Shown here piece after piece: positions 7,120 to 15,600 of a DNA stretch of 31,552 nt. A model generated the notes under the pieces. The model had not been told where the DNA came from. It ran no database searches and saw only the letters and a list, made by a program, of their open reading frames with translations. Origin of the DNA: JAQAZP01 sp965531145 (lineage in GTDB: Bacteria; Acidobacteriota; JAQAZP01); assembly GCA_965531145.1 (NCBI GenBank), contig CBESOE010000036.1:1-31552 (forward strand), given 5' to 3'. The position numbers and the translations under genes were made by a program. The number at the start of each line of letters is the position of its first letter. The stretch's first letter is position 1.

Positions 7120-7148
7120 ATTATATATGTGTGAAATGTGCGTTTCAA
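7120..7148 (-). promoter_or_regulatory. Promoter of the hsdR remnant, copy 2
   Basis: On the minus strand, -35 TTGAAA (7143-7148), a 17-bp spacer and a consensus -10 TATAAT (7120-7125). It lies about 15 bp beyond the darG stop codon and would now transcribe only the remnant and antisense of the relB/parE module. Confidence 0.65.
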
Positions 7149-7163
7149 GGGGGAGGGTGGAAT

Positions 7164-8210
7164 TTACGCGGGAGAACTCATCCAGCCTTTGGACTGAAGC
7201 ACTTCAAAAGCGATCTTTATTTGGCGGCTGGAGAACCACCGTTTTCGATCACCCCAACTATAGAATTTGGTCACAGCTTCATCCACACTCGTTGCCCCGT
7301 CCTGATTGCATACCCAGTGCGCGGTGGAGAGCAACTCAAGTCCCAACGATGACTCGAATCCTTCCACGAGGTCTGCAACTTTCATGAACCGTTCGTTCGT
7401 ATCATCATGATTTTGCAGAAAATCGGTAGCGTCTTTAACAGCGCCGGGAACCAGTTCAAGCTGCTTTTCCGGATCATCCCCGCCATCAACATAGCCTGAA
7501 ATGAGATGGCCTTCTATGGCGTTCAACACATGTCGAAGGTTTTCAGCGTAGGGACCGTAATGTGCCTTATTAAAATGAAGCTTGAGATCTTCACCCGATT
7601 CCTGCATGAAATACATCAGCTTGTGAACTTCAAGAAGTGTGACGAATGGGTCCATTAGTCCTTCGAGGTAGCGGTGCATCAGAACGACAAGCGCGGCTCG
7701 ACCTGGAGTCATACTAGGCACATCTTTTGTGCGAGCCATTGTTTTCGAGTCGGGCGCCCCAATTGGCTCGTAAATAATGACGGCGACATCATCGAGATTG
7801 CACAGAGCTTTCTCTATCCTCTTGCGCACATCGGGCCAGTGCAGTCCGCCAAGACCGCTACCCAACGGGGGGATGGCGATCGACTGGATGCTCAGATTTT
7901 GGATATCTTGGGCTAGTGCATCCAGCCCGGCCTCTATATCTTCAATCTTGCTTTTACCCTTCCAGTGTCTTTTCGTTGGAAAATTGATAATGTACTTGGG
8001 GTTGTCCATAAAGCCCGTTTCGACGATGAACATTTGTCCCGGCTGGACTTCGTTGCTCTTGCAGGCGGTTTGGTAGGATTTGAAGTTTTCAGGGAAGGCC
8101 TTCTTGAACTGCAGGGCAATACCCCGCCCCATGACACCGACACAGTTGACCGTATTGACCAGGGCCTCGGCATCTGCTCGCAGAATGTCACCAGTTTTGT
8201 ATTCGATCAT
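7164..8210 (-). CDS. darG: DarG antitoxin (macrodomain DNA ADP-ribosylglycohydrolase)
   Basis: A 348-residue protein. Residues 1 to about 150 are a macrodomain: GDILRADAEALVNTVNCVGVMGRGIA binds ADP-ribose, and AIPPLGSGLGGL is the second ligand loop. In DarG this domain removes ADP-ribose from DNA bases. Residues ~165-348 match the C-terminal region of DarG that binds and blocks DarT (HKLMYFMQESG, NKAHYGPYAENLRHVL). The ATG at 8210 (MIEYKTGD) aligns with the usual DarG start; a GTG three codons upstream is the alternative. It lies downstream of darT with a short gap, as in known darTG operons. All key motifs are intact, so the module looks functional. Confidence 0.93.
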   Translation of the reverse strand: MIEYKTGDILRADAEALVNTVNCVGVMGRGIALQFKKAFPENFKSYQTACKSNEVQPGQMFIVETGFMDNPKYIINFPTKRHWKGKSKIEDIEAGLDALAQDIQNLSIQSIAIPPLGSGLGGLHWPDVRKRIEKALCNLDDVAVIIYEPIGAPDSKTMARTKDVPSMTPGRAALVVLMHRYLEGLMDPFVTLLEVHKLMYFMQESGEDLKLHFNKAHYGPYAENLRHVLNAIEGHLISGYVDGGDDPEKQLELVPGAVKDATDFLQNHDDTNERFMKVADLVEGFESSLGLELLSTAHWVCNQDGATSVDEAVTKFYSWGDRKRWFSSRQIKIAFEVLQSKGWMSSPA

Positions 8211-8225
8211 GACGATCACCTGACC

Positions 8226-8876
8226 TCAATTATAATACCATTCGGGCTTGGTTGCGACACTTGGGCGATGTGTTATGCCGTCCAATAATGCCAAAGTCCT
8301 TTGGGCGATTCCTCTGGAGTGAACACCGATCCGCTCGACCAGACTCCATGGGAACTGCTCCTCCATGAGAAATTCGGCCTGCTTTCTCTCCTTGACAATA
8401 GACTTCTTCCAATCGACAGCGCGAACTGCATCCCAATCAATTTCATTCAATTGGCTAGTATCACATCGATCCTCGAAATAGGATGAGCCCGCATTAGTCA
8501 AAGTAAATGCCCAGCGCATCTCATTTTTTTCTGCCCAATGGAGCGCTGCCTGAAAATCACATTCAAGGTGGACGATGGGGCCCTGTCCTCCTCGATACGT
8601 TAAATCAGGGTGGTTCCCGCGATAAATCAAATAGAGCATGACGGATCGTGGGCAAAAATAGAAAGGGACGCACTCACCAACATGGAGGCCGGGATGGCAA
8701 TTAAGTTCATTCTGAAGTCGACGTTCCTTAATCGAGCCTATGCCGATGATTGAGCCTGAATCACATCGTTTGGACATGATTGCATCACTCCGCAGGCAAC
8801 CGTCACGAATGACTGATTCCAGTCGATCGACGTGGAGGATGTGATAAATCTTTGGGTTTGTGGGTGGTCGTCCCAT
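8226..8876 (-). CDS. darT: DarT DNA ADP-ribosyltransferase toxin
   Basis: A 216-residue DarT (DUF4433) protein. The N-terminal IYHILHVDRLESVIRDG segment lines the NAD site, Arg52/53 lie in KERRLQ, and the catalytic Glu168 is in KQAEFLMEEQFPW. DarT attaches ADP-ribose to bases in single-stranded DNA, blocking replication; DarTG systems act against phages. The length is normal and no frame damage is seen. It is the first gene of the operon, preceded by a promoter at 8950-8978, with darG following. Confidence 0.93.
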   Translation of the reverse strand: MGRPPTNPKIYHILHVDRLESVIRDGCLRSDAIMSKRCDSGSIIGIGSIKERRLQNELNCHPGLHVGECVPFYFCPRSVMLYLIYRGNHPDLTYRGGQGPIVHLECDFQAALHWAEKNEMRWAFTLTNAGSSYFEDRCDTSQLNEIDWDAVRAVDWKKSIVKERKQAEFLMEEQFPWSLVERIGVHSRGIAQRTLALLDGITHRPSVATKPEWYYN

Positions 8877-8949
8877 GTCTCACCAATGTCACAACCAAGC
8901 TTCAACATATTTTGCTCAGCTGATTTCTGAAGTGGTCTAAGTTGTTGTC

Positions 8950-8978
8950 ATAATACAATCTATGGCCGTCGTTTGCAA
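8950..8978 (-). promoter_or_regulatory. Promoter of darTG
   Basis: On the minus strand, -35 TTGCAA (8973-8978), a 17-bp spacer and -10 TATTAT (8950-8955), about 75 bp upstream of the darT ATG. Confidence 0.55.
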
Positions 8979-9056
8979 TGGATTTTAACATGAGGACTAC
9001 GTTTTGACATGGCGATGAGGTGCCTATCCTCCCATTACACTCTCGCTGATAAACGA

Positions 9057-9443
9057 TCACTTCCCCTGAAACACCGATCCCAGCGCCCGGTCAAACGTCA
9101 TCATTTTTTTGATCCCGTGCCGACGGCAGACCGCGAGGTGCAGCAGGTCACGGGCGCTGAGGTGGGAATAGGTGTCCGCCAGGCTTCTGGCCAGAGCTAC
9201 GTCATCTCCGGTGATCGGAATGACCTGGTCGCTACCGGACGTCGCCAGGGCAATGGCATCATCAAGCAATTCCATCCGCTCAACCGACAAGTAGACGTGG
9301 AGCAGTTCCTGCAATACCTCCGCCGAGGTGACCAGTCGCAGGTTCTTCCTCCTGGCGTCGAGGAAGAAATTTCTGGCCTTGGACTTGAGAGGGTGCGGCC
9401 GGCCAACGGCATAGATGAAGACATTACTGTCGACGAAGATCAT
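9057..9443 (-). CDS. vapC: VapC-type PIN-domain toxin
   Basis: A 128-residue PIN-domain protein. Acidic residues expected of the Mg-dependent RNase site are present: Asp5 (FVDSNVF), Glu42/Glu46 (SAEVLQELL), Asp99 (SARDLLHLA) and Asp118 (TFDRALG). The ATG overlaps the stop of the upstream antitoxin (9440-9443). Probably an intact VapBC toxin cleaving tRNA or rRNA; the target is not deducible. Confidence 0.9.
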   Translation of the reverse strand: MIFVDSNVFIYAVGRPHPLKSKARNFFLDARRKNLRLVTSAEVLQELLHVYLSVERMELLDDAIALATSGSDQVIPITGDDVALARSLADTYSHLSARDLLHLAVCRRHGIKKMMTFDRALGSVFQGK

Positions 9444-9715
9444 CTACCGCTGCCCTTTCTATAACCGTTTTCGATGAGTGCCTTATACTCCTCCCAATCC
9501 GGTTCCACTCCTGGTTCATTTCTTTCGTCGCACCGGGCGAAGAACTTCTTCAGGTCCTCAGGGGTGTCGAGTTGGGTTTTCTCTCGACTTCGTTCAAGGC
9601 GATCCATCCCCGCCTCTCGGAGCCAAGCGCTCATCGACTTTGATTCCTTCCGTGCCTGCGACCTGATGCGGGCCGCATCCTTCTCGTCGAGGATGACCTG
9701 GATTCTGACGGACAT
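9440..9715 (-). CDS. vapB: Ribbon-helix-helix-type antitoxin paired with VapC
   Basis: A 91-residue protein. The N-terminal segment VRIQVILDEKDAARIRSQAR with SMSAWLREAGMDRL fits a ribbon-helix-helix DNA-binding domain. The acidic C-terminal part (LKKFFARCDERN, VEPDWEEYKALIENG) would wrap the toxin. The ATG at 9715 is used because GGAG lies about 9 bp before it; a TTG five codons earlier is in frame. The end overlaps vapC by four bases. Confidence 0.85.
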   Translation of the reverse strand: MSVRIQVILDEKDAARIRSQARKESKSMSAWLREAGMDRLERSREKTQLDTPEDLKKFFARCDERNEPGVEPDWEEYKALIENGYRKGSGR

Positions 9716-9752
9716 GGGGCTCGTCTCCAATAAGAGGCATACACATAAATAC

Positions 9753-9792
9753 TACACATGTGTAATATAGTTACATATCCCATGATCGTCAA
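9753..9792 (-). promoter_or_regulatory. vapBC promoter with palindromic operator
   Basis: On the minus strand, -35 TTGACG (9787-9792), a 17-bp spacer and -10 TATATT (9764-9769). The perfect palindrome TACACATGTGTA (9753-9764) overlaps the downstream edge of the -10 and is a likely site for autorepression by the antitoxin. From here to 9956 no gene is seen; this is also where the AT-rich region ends. Confidence 0.65.
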
Positions 9793-9956
9793 CTTTTAAT
9801 TCCTTTCTGACACCAGAGGTTCACAGTGGTGGAAAATCAGGGCAAGCCATTGACCTGATTCTATCTCCAGATCACAGGTGAGGTTGCAAAGGACTTGCCA
9901 GTGATGAAGACTTGAAGTGGATATATACAGTTCATCCTTTGGCGAGAGGCACGAAA

Positions 9957-12278
9957 GTGGCGAAGGGCAAGATCAAAAGCCGAGATAAGGCGGATCGAAC
10001 GAGCCGCAGTGCGCTCTCACCCTGGTGGTGGCTGGCGGCGGTGGCCGTGGTCGCTATCCTGCTGCGGCTGCTCGAAGTGCACTGGATCTCCAATCACCCG
10101 TTTTTTGCCACACCGGTGATCGATGCCTCCGAATACCTGCAGTGGGCGCGGGAGATCGTGGAGAGGCTGAGCGCGGGTGAGGGCCTGAAGGCGTTCCTCT
10201 GGGACGAGGTGCCGATCCACGGCCCGGTCTATCCGGCCCTCCTCGCCATGTTTAATCTGGTTGCCGGCGGCTCGATGTTCAGCCTGCGGCTGCTCCAGGG
10301 GGTGTTGCTCGGTGCCGGCCTCTGCGTGGTGCTGCACCTGCTGACCAACCGGATGTTCCCGCGGCTCGCGCCCTGGGCCGGCATTGTTGCCGCGGCCCTC
10401 TCGGCGACCTGCATCCCCTTCATCCGCTACGACGTGGAACTGCTGGCCACTTCGGCCAGCGGCCTGCTCATCTCCCTGGCCGTGCTGGCGCTGACCGCGA
10501 AACCGCGGACGGAGAATTCGGCCGGGGCTGTGGGGCGTGCCGGTCCCCCGGGCTCCTGGCCGGCGCTGGCGGCGGGTCTGTTCCTCGGCCTGGCCGCGCT
10601 GACCCGCCCGAACGCGCTGCTCTGCCTGCCCTTCCTCGTCATCTGGCTCGTGTTTGCGGCGTGGCGCGAACGGTCGGCCGGTCGGGCAGCCGGTGGCGGC
10701 GCGGGTGTGCCGGGTGCGCTCCGTTCACTGCTGCCGGCGCTGCTGCTGGTGGTGACAACCGTGGCCGCCGTGCTGCCGGCCATGCTGTGGAACGCCCGCC
10801 TGGGGAGCGGCAGCCTGACAATGCTCCAGGCCAACGGCGGTCTCAACCTCTACATGGGCAACAGCGCCATGGCGACGGGGGTGCCGATCATCAGCCAGGG
10901 GACCGACTGGATCCGGCTGTTGCACGCCCCGCGCATCGATGCCGGGGCGGAAACCCCGGCCGAGGAGGATGCCTATCACATCGCCAACGTGAAGGCGTTC
11001 ATCCGCTCGTCGCCGGGGCGGTGGGTGGGGCTGCTCCTGCGCAAGGCCTGCCTCCTGTTGCACGGTGCGGAGGTGCGTGGCGGGGTTTGGGCCGCCGGTT
11101 GGCCCGGGGACCCGCTGGATCGCTTTCCCCTGCCGCGCTACGGCTGGATCCTGCCGCTGGCCCTGGCCGGGTTGGTCGTGGCCGCCAGGCAAGGGCGGCT
11201 GGCCACGCCTGCTTCGGTGATGCTCGGGGCTTACGGGCTGACCCTTGTCGCCACCATGGTGGGGGAACGTTACCGGCTCCCGGCGGTGCCGCTGCTCATG
11301 CCCTACGCCGCGTTCGGCACCATCGTCCTCGGCCGCCGGCTCCTGGGCAGGGAGGGCGAGCGGGCTCGGCACCGTGCGCTGGTCATCGGACTGCCCTTAC
11401 TGGCCGCGCTCTTCCTGCTGGTCAACATCCCCCTGTTCGATGTCCCGCCGCCCGATCCCGCCGAGGGGCATTTCCTGCTCAGTTACGTCCACTACAAGAA
11501 TGGTGACTTCCAGCGGGCGCTCGACGAGGCCGAGGCCGCGGTGGAGCTGGACCAGACGTACGCCCTCGGGTACTACCACCTCGGGCTCTGCCTGGAACGG
11601 ACCACGGCCACAGGGGACGGTGCTCCGGCCGGCCGGCGGGTAGAGGAGGCGTACCAGCAGGCTGTCGACCTGGCGCCCGACTATGTTGAGGCCATGGAGA
11701 ACCTGGGGGCCTTCGTCTACCGGCAGGGCCGGCTCGGAGAGGCCGCCGCCTGGTACCGGCAAGCGGCCGATGCCCGACCGTTCCGGCCGCAACCGCTGCA
11801 TGCGCTCGGTATCCTGGCCGAACACGGGGCAGACGGCCGTCGTTTCTCTGCCGGGTGGGATGCGACAGCGGCCGAGGGGTATTTCAGGAGAGCCGCCGAA
11901 CTGGATACCGCCTGGCCCGCCCCCCGGTTCGACCTGGGGGTGGTCTACAGCCGGAGCGGCCGCCATGTCGAGGCGATGGAGCAATACCGGCAGGTCCTGG
12001 CCATCGACCCCCGGCACTACCAGGCCAGGTTCTACCTGTCCCTGGCGCTGGAGCAGACCGGGGCCGTGCGGGAGGCGAGGGATGCCATGGACCACTGCCT
12101 GCGCCTCCAGCCCCGCGACCCGGAGGCCTGGTTCCATGCCGGGCGGCTGGCCGAGACGGCCGGCGACCTGGCCACGGCCCGGGAGCGATACCGGCAGACC
12201 CTGGTTCTGAACCCCGGACACCGCGGGGCCTCTCAGCGGCTCGAACGGCTGCGAAACGTTGGCCCGCCGCCAGGCTAG
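9957..12278 (+). CDS. Membrane glycosyltransferase (PMT/GT39-like) with C-terminal TPR repeats
   Basis: A large membrane protein of about 773 residues. The N-terminal ~500 residues contain some ten hydrophobic helices (first WWWLAAVAVVAILLRLLEVHW). A luminal/periplasmic loop begins with acidic residues after the first helix (TPVIDASEYLQWAREIVE) in the style of PMT/ArnT-type glycosyltransferases that use polyprenyl-linked sugars. From about residue 500 to the end lie about six TPR units (FLLSYVHYKNGDFQRALDEA, ARFYLSLALEQTGAVREA, and others). The start is read as GTG at 9957 (VAKGKIKSRDK) behind GAGAGG; the frame stays open to an ATG at 9912. GC is high, as in core genes. acs repeat stub D follows 40 bp after its stop. 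Substrate unknown. Confidence 0.75.
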   Translation: MAKGKIKSRDKADRTSRSALSPWWWLAAVAVVAILLRLLEVHWISNHPFFATPVIDASEYLQWAREIVERLSAGEGLKAFLWDEVPIHGPVYPALLAMFNLVAGGSMFSLRLLQGVLLGAGLCVVLHLLTNRMFPRLAPWAGIVAAALSATCIPFIRYDVELLATSASGLLISLAVLALTAKPRTENSAGAVGRAGPPGSWPALAAGLFLGLAALTRPNALLCLPFLVIWLVFAAWRERSAGRAAGGGAGVPGALRSLLPALLLVVTTVAAVLPAMLWNARLGSGSLTMLQANGGLNLYMGNSAMATGVPIISQGTDWIRLLHAPRIDAGAETPAEEDAYHIANVKAFIRSSPGRWVGLLLRKACLLLHGAEVRGGVWAAGWPGDPLDRFPLPRYGWILPLALAGLVVAARQGRLATPASVMLGAYGLTLVATMVGERYRLPAVPLLMPYAAFGTIVLGRRLLGREGERARHRALVIGLPLLAALFLLVNIPLFDVPPPDPAEGHFLLSYVHYKNGDFQRALDEAEAAVELDQTYALGYYHLGLCLERTTATGDGAPAGRRVEEAYQQAVDLAPDYVEAMENLGAFVYRQGRLGEAAAWYRQAADARPFRPQPLHALGILAEHGADGRRFSAGWDATAAEGYFRRAAELDTAWPAPRFDLGVVYSRSGRHVEAMEQYRQVLAIDPRHYQARFYLSLALEQTGAVREARDAMDHCLRLQPRDPEAWFHAGRLAETAGDLATARERYRQTLVLNPGHRGASQRLERLRNVGPPPG

Positions 12279-12319
12279 ACCTGGAGGCAGACGACGGCCC
12301 CCCGACCTCTAGCGCTTTT

Positions 12320-12341
12320 GATGTCAGGGTGAAGGTGGGGT
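12320..12341 (+). repeat. acs 3'-end repeat, stub D
   Basis: 22 bp matching the last codons of acs (GATGTCAGGGTGAAGGTGGGGT, one mismatch to copy A). It also supplies the final codons and stop of the convergent radical SAM gene on the other strand. It marks the right edge of the repeat-bounded region. Confidence 0.7.
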
Positions 12342-14516
12342 GGCAGAGGCTGCCGCCTGATCATCGGTCTCCAGAATCCCGATGAACATGGCTTCACGAA
12401 TGATGTGGAAGACCCGATCCGTCTTCATGGGGGCCGGGTCGGCAGACAGCCTGTTCATGATCTCTCGAACGGTGCAACTGCCGTCACACAGTTCGAACAC
12501 CCGCGGTTCCTCGTCGCCCAGAATGCAGCGCGTGGGCAGGTGGAGGTAATACTCCTGCTCCTGGTTTGCAACCTCGGGTGTTACGGCCTCAACCTGCTGT
12601 TCGAAGGCCTGCCGGAAATCTCTGCCCTTGGACCGCACCAGCTCATCCACGCGTTTTGTCGCATGGCGTACGCTGCGGGTGATCTCCATCATGGAAAAGG
12701 AGAGGTGACGTTTTTCCAGTCTGCCCACCATGCGGGGGCGGAGGTCCATGTAGACGTCCCGGGTGGGATTGGCCACGTTTGCGCCACCGGATCTGCTGGC
12801 AGCCAGCAACAGGTGGCTTTCGGTGCGGGGTCCCATCATGCCCAGCCATCCCACCCGCGCGGCGGCCGTTTTGACCAGTCCGGCCGCCTGGTCGGCATCG
12901 ATGAGACCGGGCTCCACGTCATACTCGGCATCCAGGGCCAGCGGCCCACGGCCCCCGGTTCCGATCCGGGTGATCCCGTAACGCGATGGGTTCAGGTAGA
13001 CCTTGGAGTGCCGGTAGAGGGTGAACTGGAGCGGGTCGGCTTTCAGTATGACCTGGTGGTGGCGCTCGATGAACTCGAGCGTGGCATTGTGATCCTCGAG
13101 CGTCTCCCCGGGGAATCCGACGAACCAGCCCAGCGCGGTGGGGATGGAGAGCGCTTCGCAGTCGCTGAGGATCCGGTCGGCGACCCTGATATCCACCCCC
13201 TTCTCCATCCTGTCCAGCAGCGGCTGGGAGGCGGACTCCAGACCGAAGAAGAGCAGCCGGCAGCCCCCCTCCTTCAGCCTGGCGAGAAAGTCCCGGGTAT
13301 AGATCTCCTCGAACTTGACCTCGGCATACCAGTGGCACTCCGGTGAAGTGTCCCGCAGGTGATCGGCGATTCGGCCCAGGGTGGCCGGCGGCACCGAGTC
13401 GTCGTAAAAGGCGAAGAACCTGGCCCCCACAGTGTCCCGCAGATGATCGATGTCGCCGATGACCTTGTCGGTGGCCCGCTTGCGATACGACCTGTCCGGC
13501 ACCAGCACGGGGCGCGTGCAGAAGGCGCAGCGGTTCCAGTAACACCCGTGGGAGGTCTGCAGATAGAAGACCGAGTCAGGTGAGGCATAGCGATCCAGCG
13601 GCATCAGTTCGTATGCCGGGGTGGGGTAATCGGAAATCGATGTGGGGCCGCCCTGGTCGTTCACCACGATCTCACCGTCCACCATGTGGATCAGGCGGGG
13701 CACCTCCCGAAGACTGCCGGAAGGGAGCGCTTCCATGAGCCGTCGCAGCGGCTCCTCTCCATCGTGAAGGATGTAGCCGTCCATGTGGGTGAAGAGCCCG
13801 GGGTCGCTCTTGAGGACCTCCTGCTGCTCGAGCAGCACGGCACCGCCCGCCACCAGGTACGGTGGTTCCCCGCCCGTCTCTTCCTTGAGCAACCGGGCAA
13901 GTGTCAACCCTGGCAGCAACTGATCGATGTAGCCGATGGAGATCCCCACCACATCAGGGGATTCAGCCAGGATCCGCGGCAGGATGAGGGTGCGATAGAA
14001 CTCGATGAAGGGATTGCACCCCTCATCCCCGGTGGCCTTGATCAGCCCTTCCACAAATGTCTCTCTCCCGTCGATGGCGAAACTGGAGGTATCCAGGCGT
14101 GAAGGCGGATGCTCCGCCGAGATGAGTTGAAGCCCCTGATTGATCAACACCACTGCTTCATAGTAGGCAACTTCATCCATGAAGCGGTCCCGGTCCCTCA
14201 TCAGTGCCTTTGCTTCCTCGCACCGCTGGGCCAGCGCCGAGCCCTTGAAAATCACATTGAGGATATCCAGATACCTCTTCTGCAACGGGAGAGGCAGTGA
14301 GGATCGGGCATCCAGGTCGGTCAGCTCCTTCCCGAGCCTGTCGTAGCTTTGTTGAAGCCGCTCAGCAGAGGTGAAGTGCTCGAATGACTCGATGTTCGCG
14401 TCCACGATGGAGATGGTGCAGTCCGACCGCTGACGCAGGTACGCCGCCAGTGCCGGCAGGGCGGGATACGGCTGTCTGATTTCCGCCACCGGTGGATATA
14501 CGAGGGTGCTGTGCAT
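12324..14516 (-). CDS. B12-binding-type radical SAM protein with PqqD-like C-terminal domain
   Basis: A 730-residue protein. The N-terminal ~280 residues resemble a cobalamin-binding domain (LVYPPVAEIRQPYPALPALAAYLR, VGISIGYIDQLLPGLTLA). The radical SAM core follows, with cysteines 325, 330 and 333 (GCYWNRCAFC) as [4Fe-4S] ligands, then FFAFYDDSVPP and LFFGLESASQPLLDRMEKG, typical of the barrel. The C-terminal ~90 residues (YYLHLPTRCILGDE, FELCDGSCTVREIMNRL) look like a PqqD/RRE-type winged helix, which in RiPP pathways binds a precursor peptide. The start at 14516 (MHSTLVYPP) is chosen because similarity begins there. The last residues are encoded by repeat stub D, so the original C-terminus may have been altered. 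Reaction and substrate unknown. Confidence 0.8.
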   Translation of the reverse strand: MHSTLVYPPVAEIRQPYPALPALAAYLRQRSDCTISIVDANIESFEHFTSAERLQQSYDRLGKELTDLDARSSLPLPLQKRYLDILNVIFKGSALAQRCEEAKALMRDRDRFMDEVAYYEAVVLINQGLQLISAEHPPSRLDTSSFAIDGRETFVEGLIKATGDEGCNPFIEFYRTLILPRILAESPDVVGISIGYIDQLLPGLTLARLLKEETGGEPPYLVAGGAVLLEQQEVLKSDPGLFTHMDGYILHDGEEPLRRLMEALPSGSLREVPRLIHMVDGEIVVNDQGGPTSISDYPTPAYELMPLDRYASPDSVFYLQTSHGCYWNRCAFCTRPVLVPDRSYRKRATDKVIGDIDHLRDTVGARFFAFYDDSVPPATLGRIADHLRDTSPECHWYAEVKFEEIYTRDFLARLKEGGCRLLFFGLESASQPLLDRMEKGVDIRVADRILSDCEALSIPTALGWFVGFPGETLEDHNATLEFIERHHQVILKADPLQFTLYRHSKVYLNPSRYGITRIGTGGRGPLALDAEYDVEPGLIDADQAAGLVKTAAARVGWLGMMGPRTESHLLLAASRSGGANVANPTRDVYMDLRPRMVGRLEKRHLSFSMMEITRSVRHATKRVDELVRSKGRDFRQAFEQQVEAVTPEVANQEQEYYLHLPTRCILGDEEPRVFELCDGSCTVREIMNRLSADPAPMKTDRVFHIIREAMFIGILETDDQAAASATPPSP

Positions 14517-14676
14517 GAGCGTTCTTGTAGCATGAAGGGCCAGGGACGGCAAGGGGGCAGCAGGGAAAATCACCTGTTAACTCCGTGCAGACAACAATCC
14601 TTGAAACTTTCACCCCGGCCGATCCGTCAGCATTATCGTCCGGCCGATTCCGAACTCCATACGAGGGCAATCTCCC

Positions 14677-15600
14677 ATGCTCAAAATCAGTCAACTGGTC
14701 AAGGTATACCCCGGTCCGGTGGCCGCCCTGCAAGGGATCGATCTGGATCTCTCCAGCGGCATGTTCGGGCTGCTCGGTCCCAACGGGGCAGGCAAATCCA
14801 CCCTGATGAAGATCGTGGCGGGAATCCTCGAGCCCACATCCGGCGAAGTCTGGCTCGACGGGGTGGAGATCACAGCCAAACCGCAGCATGTCTGGGAACG
14901 GCTGGGATATCTGCCCCAGGACTTCGGCTTTTACCCGCAGCTCACCGGCCGGGCCATGCTGGCCCACCTGCTCAAGCTCAAGGGGGTGCGCGCCCCGGGC
15001 GGGATGAAGAAGCTCTGCAGCGAATTGCTGGAGCGGGTCAATCTGGCCCACGCGGCGGACCGCAAGGTGGGCGGTTACTCCGGCGGGATGATGCAGCGGC
15101 TGGGCATCGCCCAGGCCGTGGCCGGTGACCCGAAGATCCTGGTAGTGGACGAGCCCACCGCCGGTCTCGACCCCGAGGAACGGCTGCGCTTCTACCGCAT
15201 CCTCGCCGATCTGGCCGAGAACCGGGTGGTGCTGCTCTCCACCCACATCGTTGAGGACGTCTCGGTGCTCTGCCCCCGCTTCGCGATCATCCACCAGGGT
15301 AGATTGCTGGCCCAGACCACTCCGGCTGCGGCCCGCGCCGGTGTGGAGGGGACGATCTACCAGGGCGATGTCGAATCCGGGGAACTGCAAGAGATCCAGC
15401 AGCAGCACTCCGTGATCCACTGCCTGCTCTTCGAGGGCCGCAACCGGGTCCGCATCCACCTGCCCGAAGGTGAACCACCAGCCGGCTTCTCCACCGTGGA
15501 GGCCACGCTGGAGGATGCCTACGTCGCGGCTGTGCGCACGGGTATTGCGGCCCAGCCAGAGATGGCGGCCGCCGCGAACAGTAGTGGGACCGGGTCATGA
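14677..15600 (+). CDS. ABC transporter ATP-binding protein
   Basis: A 307-residue ABC ATPase. Walker A GPNGAGKST (residues 34-42), Q-loop at YLPQDFGFYP, signature YSGGMMQRLG, Walker B ILVVDEPTAGLD and the switch histidine in LLSTHIVEDV are all intact. The last ~80 residues are an accessory tail as in ABC-2 exporters. It is translationally coupled to the permease/peptidase fusion (ATGA overlap 15597-15600), so the two form one transporter. It is divergent from the radical SAM gene, with a 160-bp intergenic region. Confidence 0.93.
   Translation: MLKISQLVKVYPGPVAALQGIDLDLSSGMFGLLGPNGAGKSTLMKIVAGILEPTSGEVWLDGVEITAKPQHVWERLGYLPQDFGFYPQLTGRAMLAHLLKLKGVRAPGGMKKLCSELLERVNLAHAADRKVGGYSGGMMQRLGIAQAVAGDPKILVVDEPTAGLDPEERLRFYRILADLAENRVVLLSTHIVEDVSVLCPRFAIIHQGRLLAQTTPAAARAGVEGTIYQGDVESGELQEIQQQHSVIHCLLFEGRNRVRIHLPEGEPPAGFSTVEATLEDAYVAAVRTGIAAQPEMAAAANSSGTGS

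Noticed and set aside
14362..15459. 365-codon minus-strand frame spanning the radical SAM/ABC intergenic region
   Set aside because: It overlaps two genes with intact motifs and has no similarity of its own.
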